Positions 63,857 through 64,000 of a stretch of 64,000 nt of DNA are shown piece after piece (position 1 is the stretch's first letter; every line of letters starts with the position of its first letter). The notes under the pieces were generated by a model. That model was given only the letters and a program-made list of their open reading frames with translations. It was not told where the DNA came from and searched no databases. The position numbers were made by a program, and so were the translations under genes. Origin of the DNA: Mycolicibacterium rufum (GTDB lineage Bacteria > Actinomycetota > Actinomycetes > Mycobacteriales > Mycobacteriaceae); assembly GCF_022374875.2 (NCBI RefSeq), contig NZ_CP092427.2:2046001-2110000 (forward strand). The letters run 5' to 3'.

Positions 63857-64000
63857 AGTGCAGCCCGCCCCGTTTCGATTTCGAAGTTCTGTAGGTACGC
63901 CTCGTACATCCGCACCGGCTCGACGCGGTCGGGAAGCTCGCGCACAACCGCCTCGAACAGACGGTCCTCGTCGGTCACAATGAAGGCCATTCGGATCCCG
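63853..64000 (-). CDS. Site-specific DNA methyltransferase, C-terminal fragment (partial)
   Basis: Only the last 48 residues are in view, ending at a TGA that overlaps the Res start. They read RMAFIVTDEDRLFEAVVREL followed by PDRVEPVRMYEAYLQNFEI, which is typical of the C-terminus of type III Mod or related adenine methyltransferases (an Ile-Val-Thr-Asp motif then Tyr-x3-Tyr-Leu-x-Asn-Phe). The rest lies to the right of the window. The methylase protects host DNA against the Res subunit. Confidence 0.7.
   Translation of the reverse strand, partial: GIRMAFIVTDEDRLFEAVVRELPDRVEPVRMYEAYLQNFEIETGRAAL

Overview
The window is high-GC DNA (roughly two thirds G+C) with dense, tightly spaced genes, frequent GTG starts and GTGA/ATGA stop-start overlaps. 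Four secreted PE-PPE-domain hydrolase-like proteins, a coenzyme-F420-type LLM oxidoreductase and the general gene style point to a fast-growing environmental Mycobacterium (Mycolicibacterium). The species cannot be fixed from sequence reading alone. I saw no rRNA, tRNA or CRISPR array. Layout: (1) 1-629, partial DUF1345 membrane protein. (2) 784-6294, a jetA-jetB-jetC (MksBEF/Wadjet-type SMC) operon with no nuclease subunit jetD. (3) 6437-20253, a nitrogen-compound catabolic cluster in three transcription units: a lipoprotein-dependent amino-acid ABC transporter with a fused permease-ATPase, a flavin monooxygenase and a metallo-beta-lactamase-fold hydrolase; the minus-strand unit ggt, M20 hydrolase, GntR regulator; and the plus-strand unit GlcG/HbpS, SDR, diaminopropionate ammonia-lyase, NCS1 permease, SDR, DUF1275. 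An AT-rich 11-bp motif shared by two of the promoter regions suggests one regulon. (4) 20.2-36.3 kb is ordinary mycobacterial chromosome: a tandem pair of PE-PPE-domain secreted proteins, an Asp/Glu-racemase-family protein, two TetR genes with an MFS exporter, a TetR gene with a striking tandem operator beside a small membrane protein and an LLM oxidoreductase, an MscS channel, and two more PE-PPE-domain proteins. (5) About 36.4-64 kb has the character of a defence island. It holds a Cys-rich HNH-like protein, a NERD-domain helicase, an McrBC modified-DNA restriction pair with an EVE-like reader domain followed by a membrane-associated hydrolase, a vWA-PP2C-kinase triad of the YegL/YegK/YegI type, an HNH nuclease, a zinc-hook Rad50-like ATPase with a small partner, an IS21-family insertion with a visible target duplication, a UvrD-PDDEXK helicase-nuclease, and a type III R-M-like Res helicase whose methyltransferase runs off the right edge. 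The genes of region 3 plausibly import and dismantle an amino-acid conjugate (possibly a 2,3-diaminopropionate or gamma-glutamyl derivative). Those of region 5 form independent modules that recognise or cut foreign or modified DNA, or signal through protein phosphorylation. The best candidates for poorly described systems are the ATPase/small-protein/289-288-residue unknown unit (51501-55353), the hydrolase gene appended to McrBC (43850-45652), and the phosphorylation triad sitting in a defence setting.
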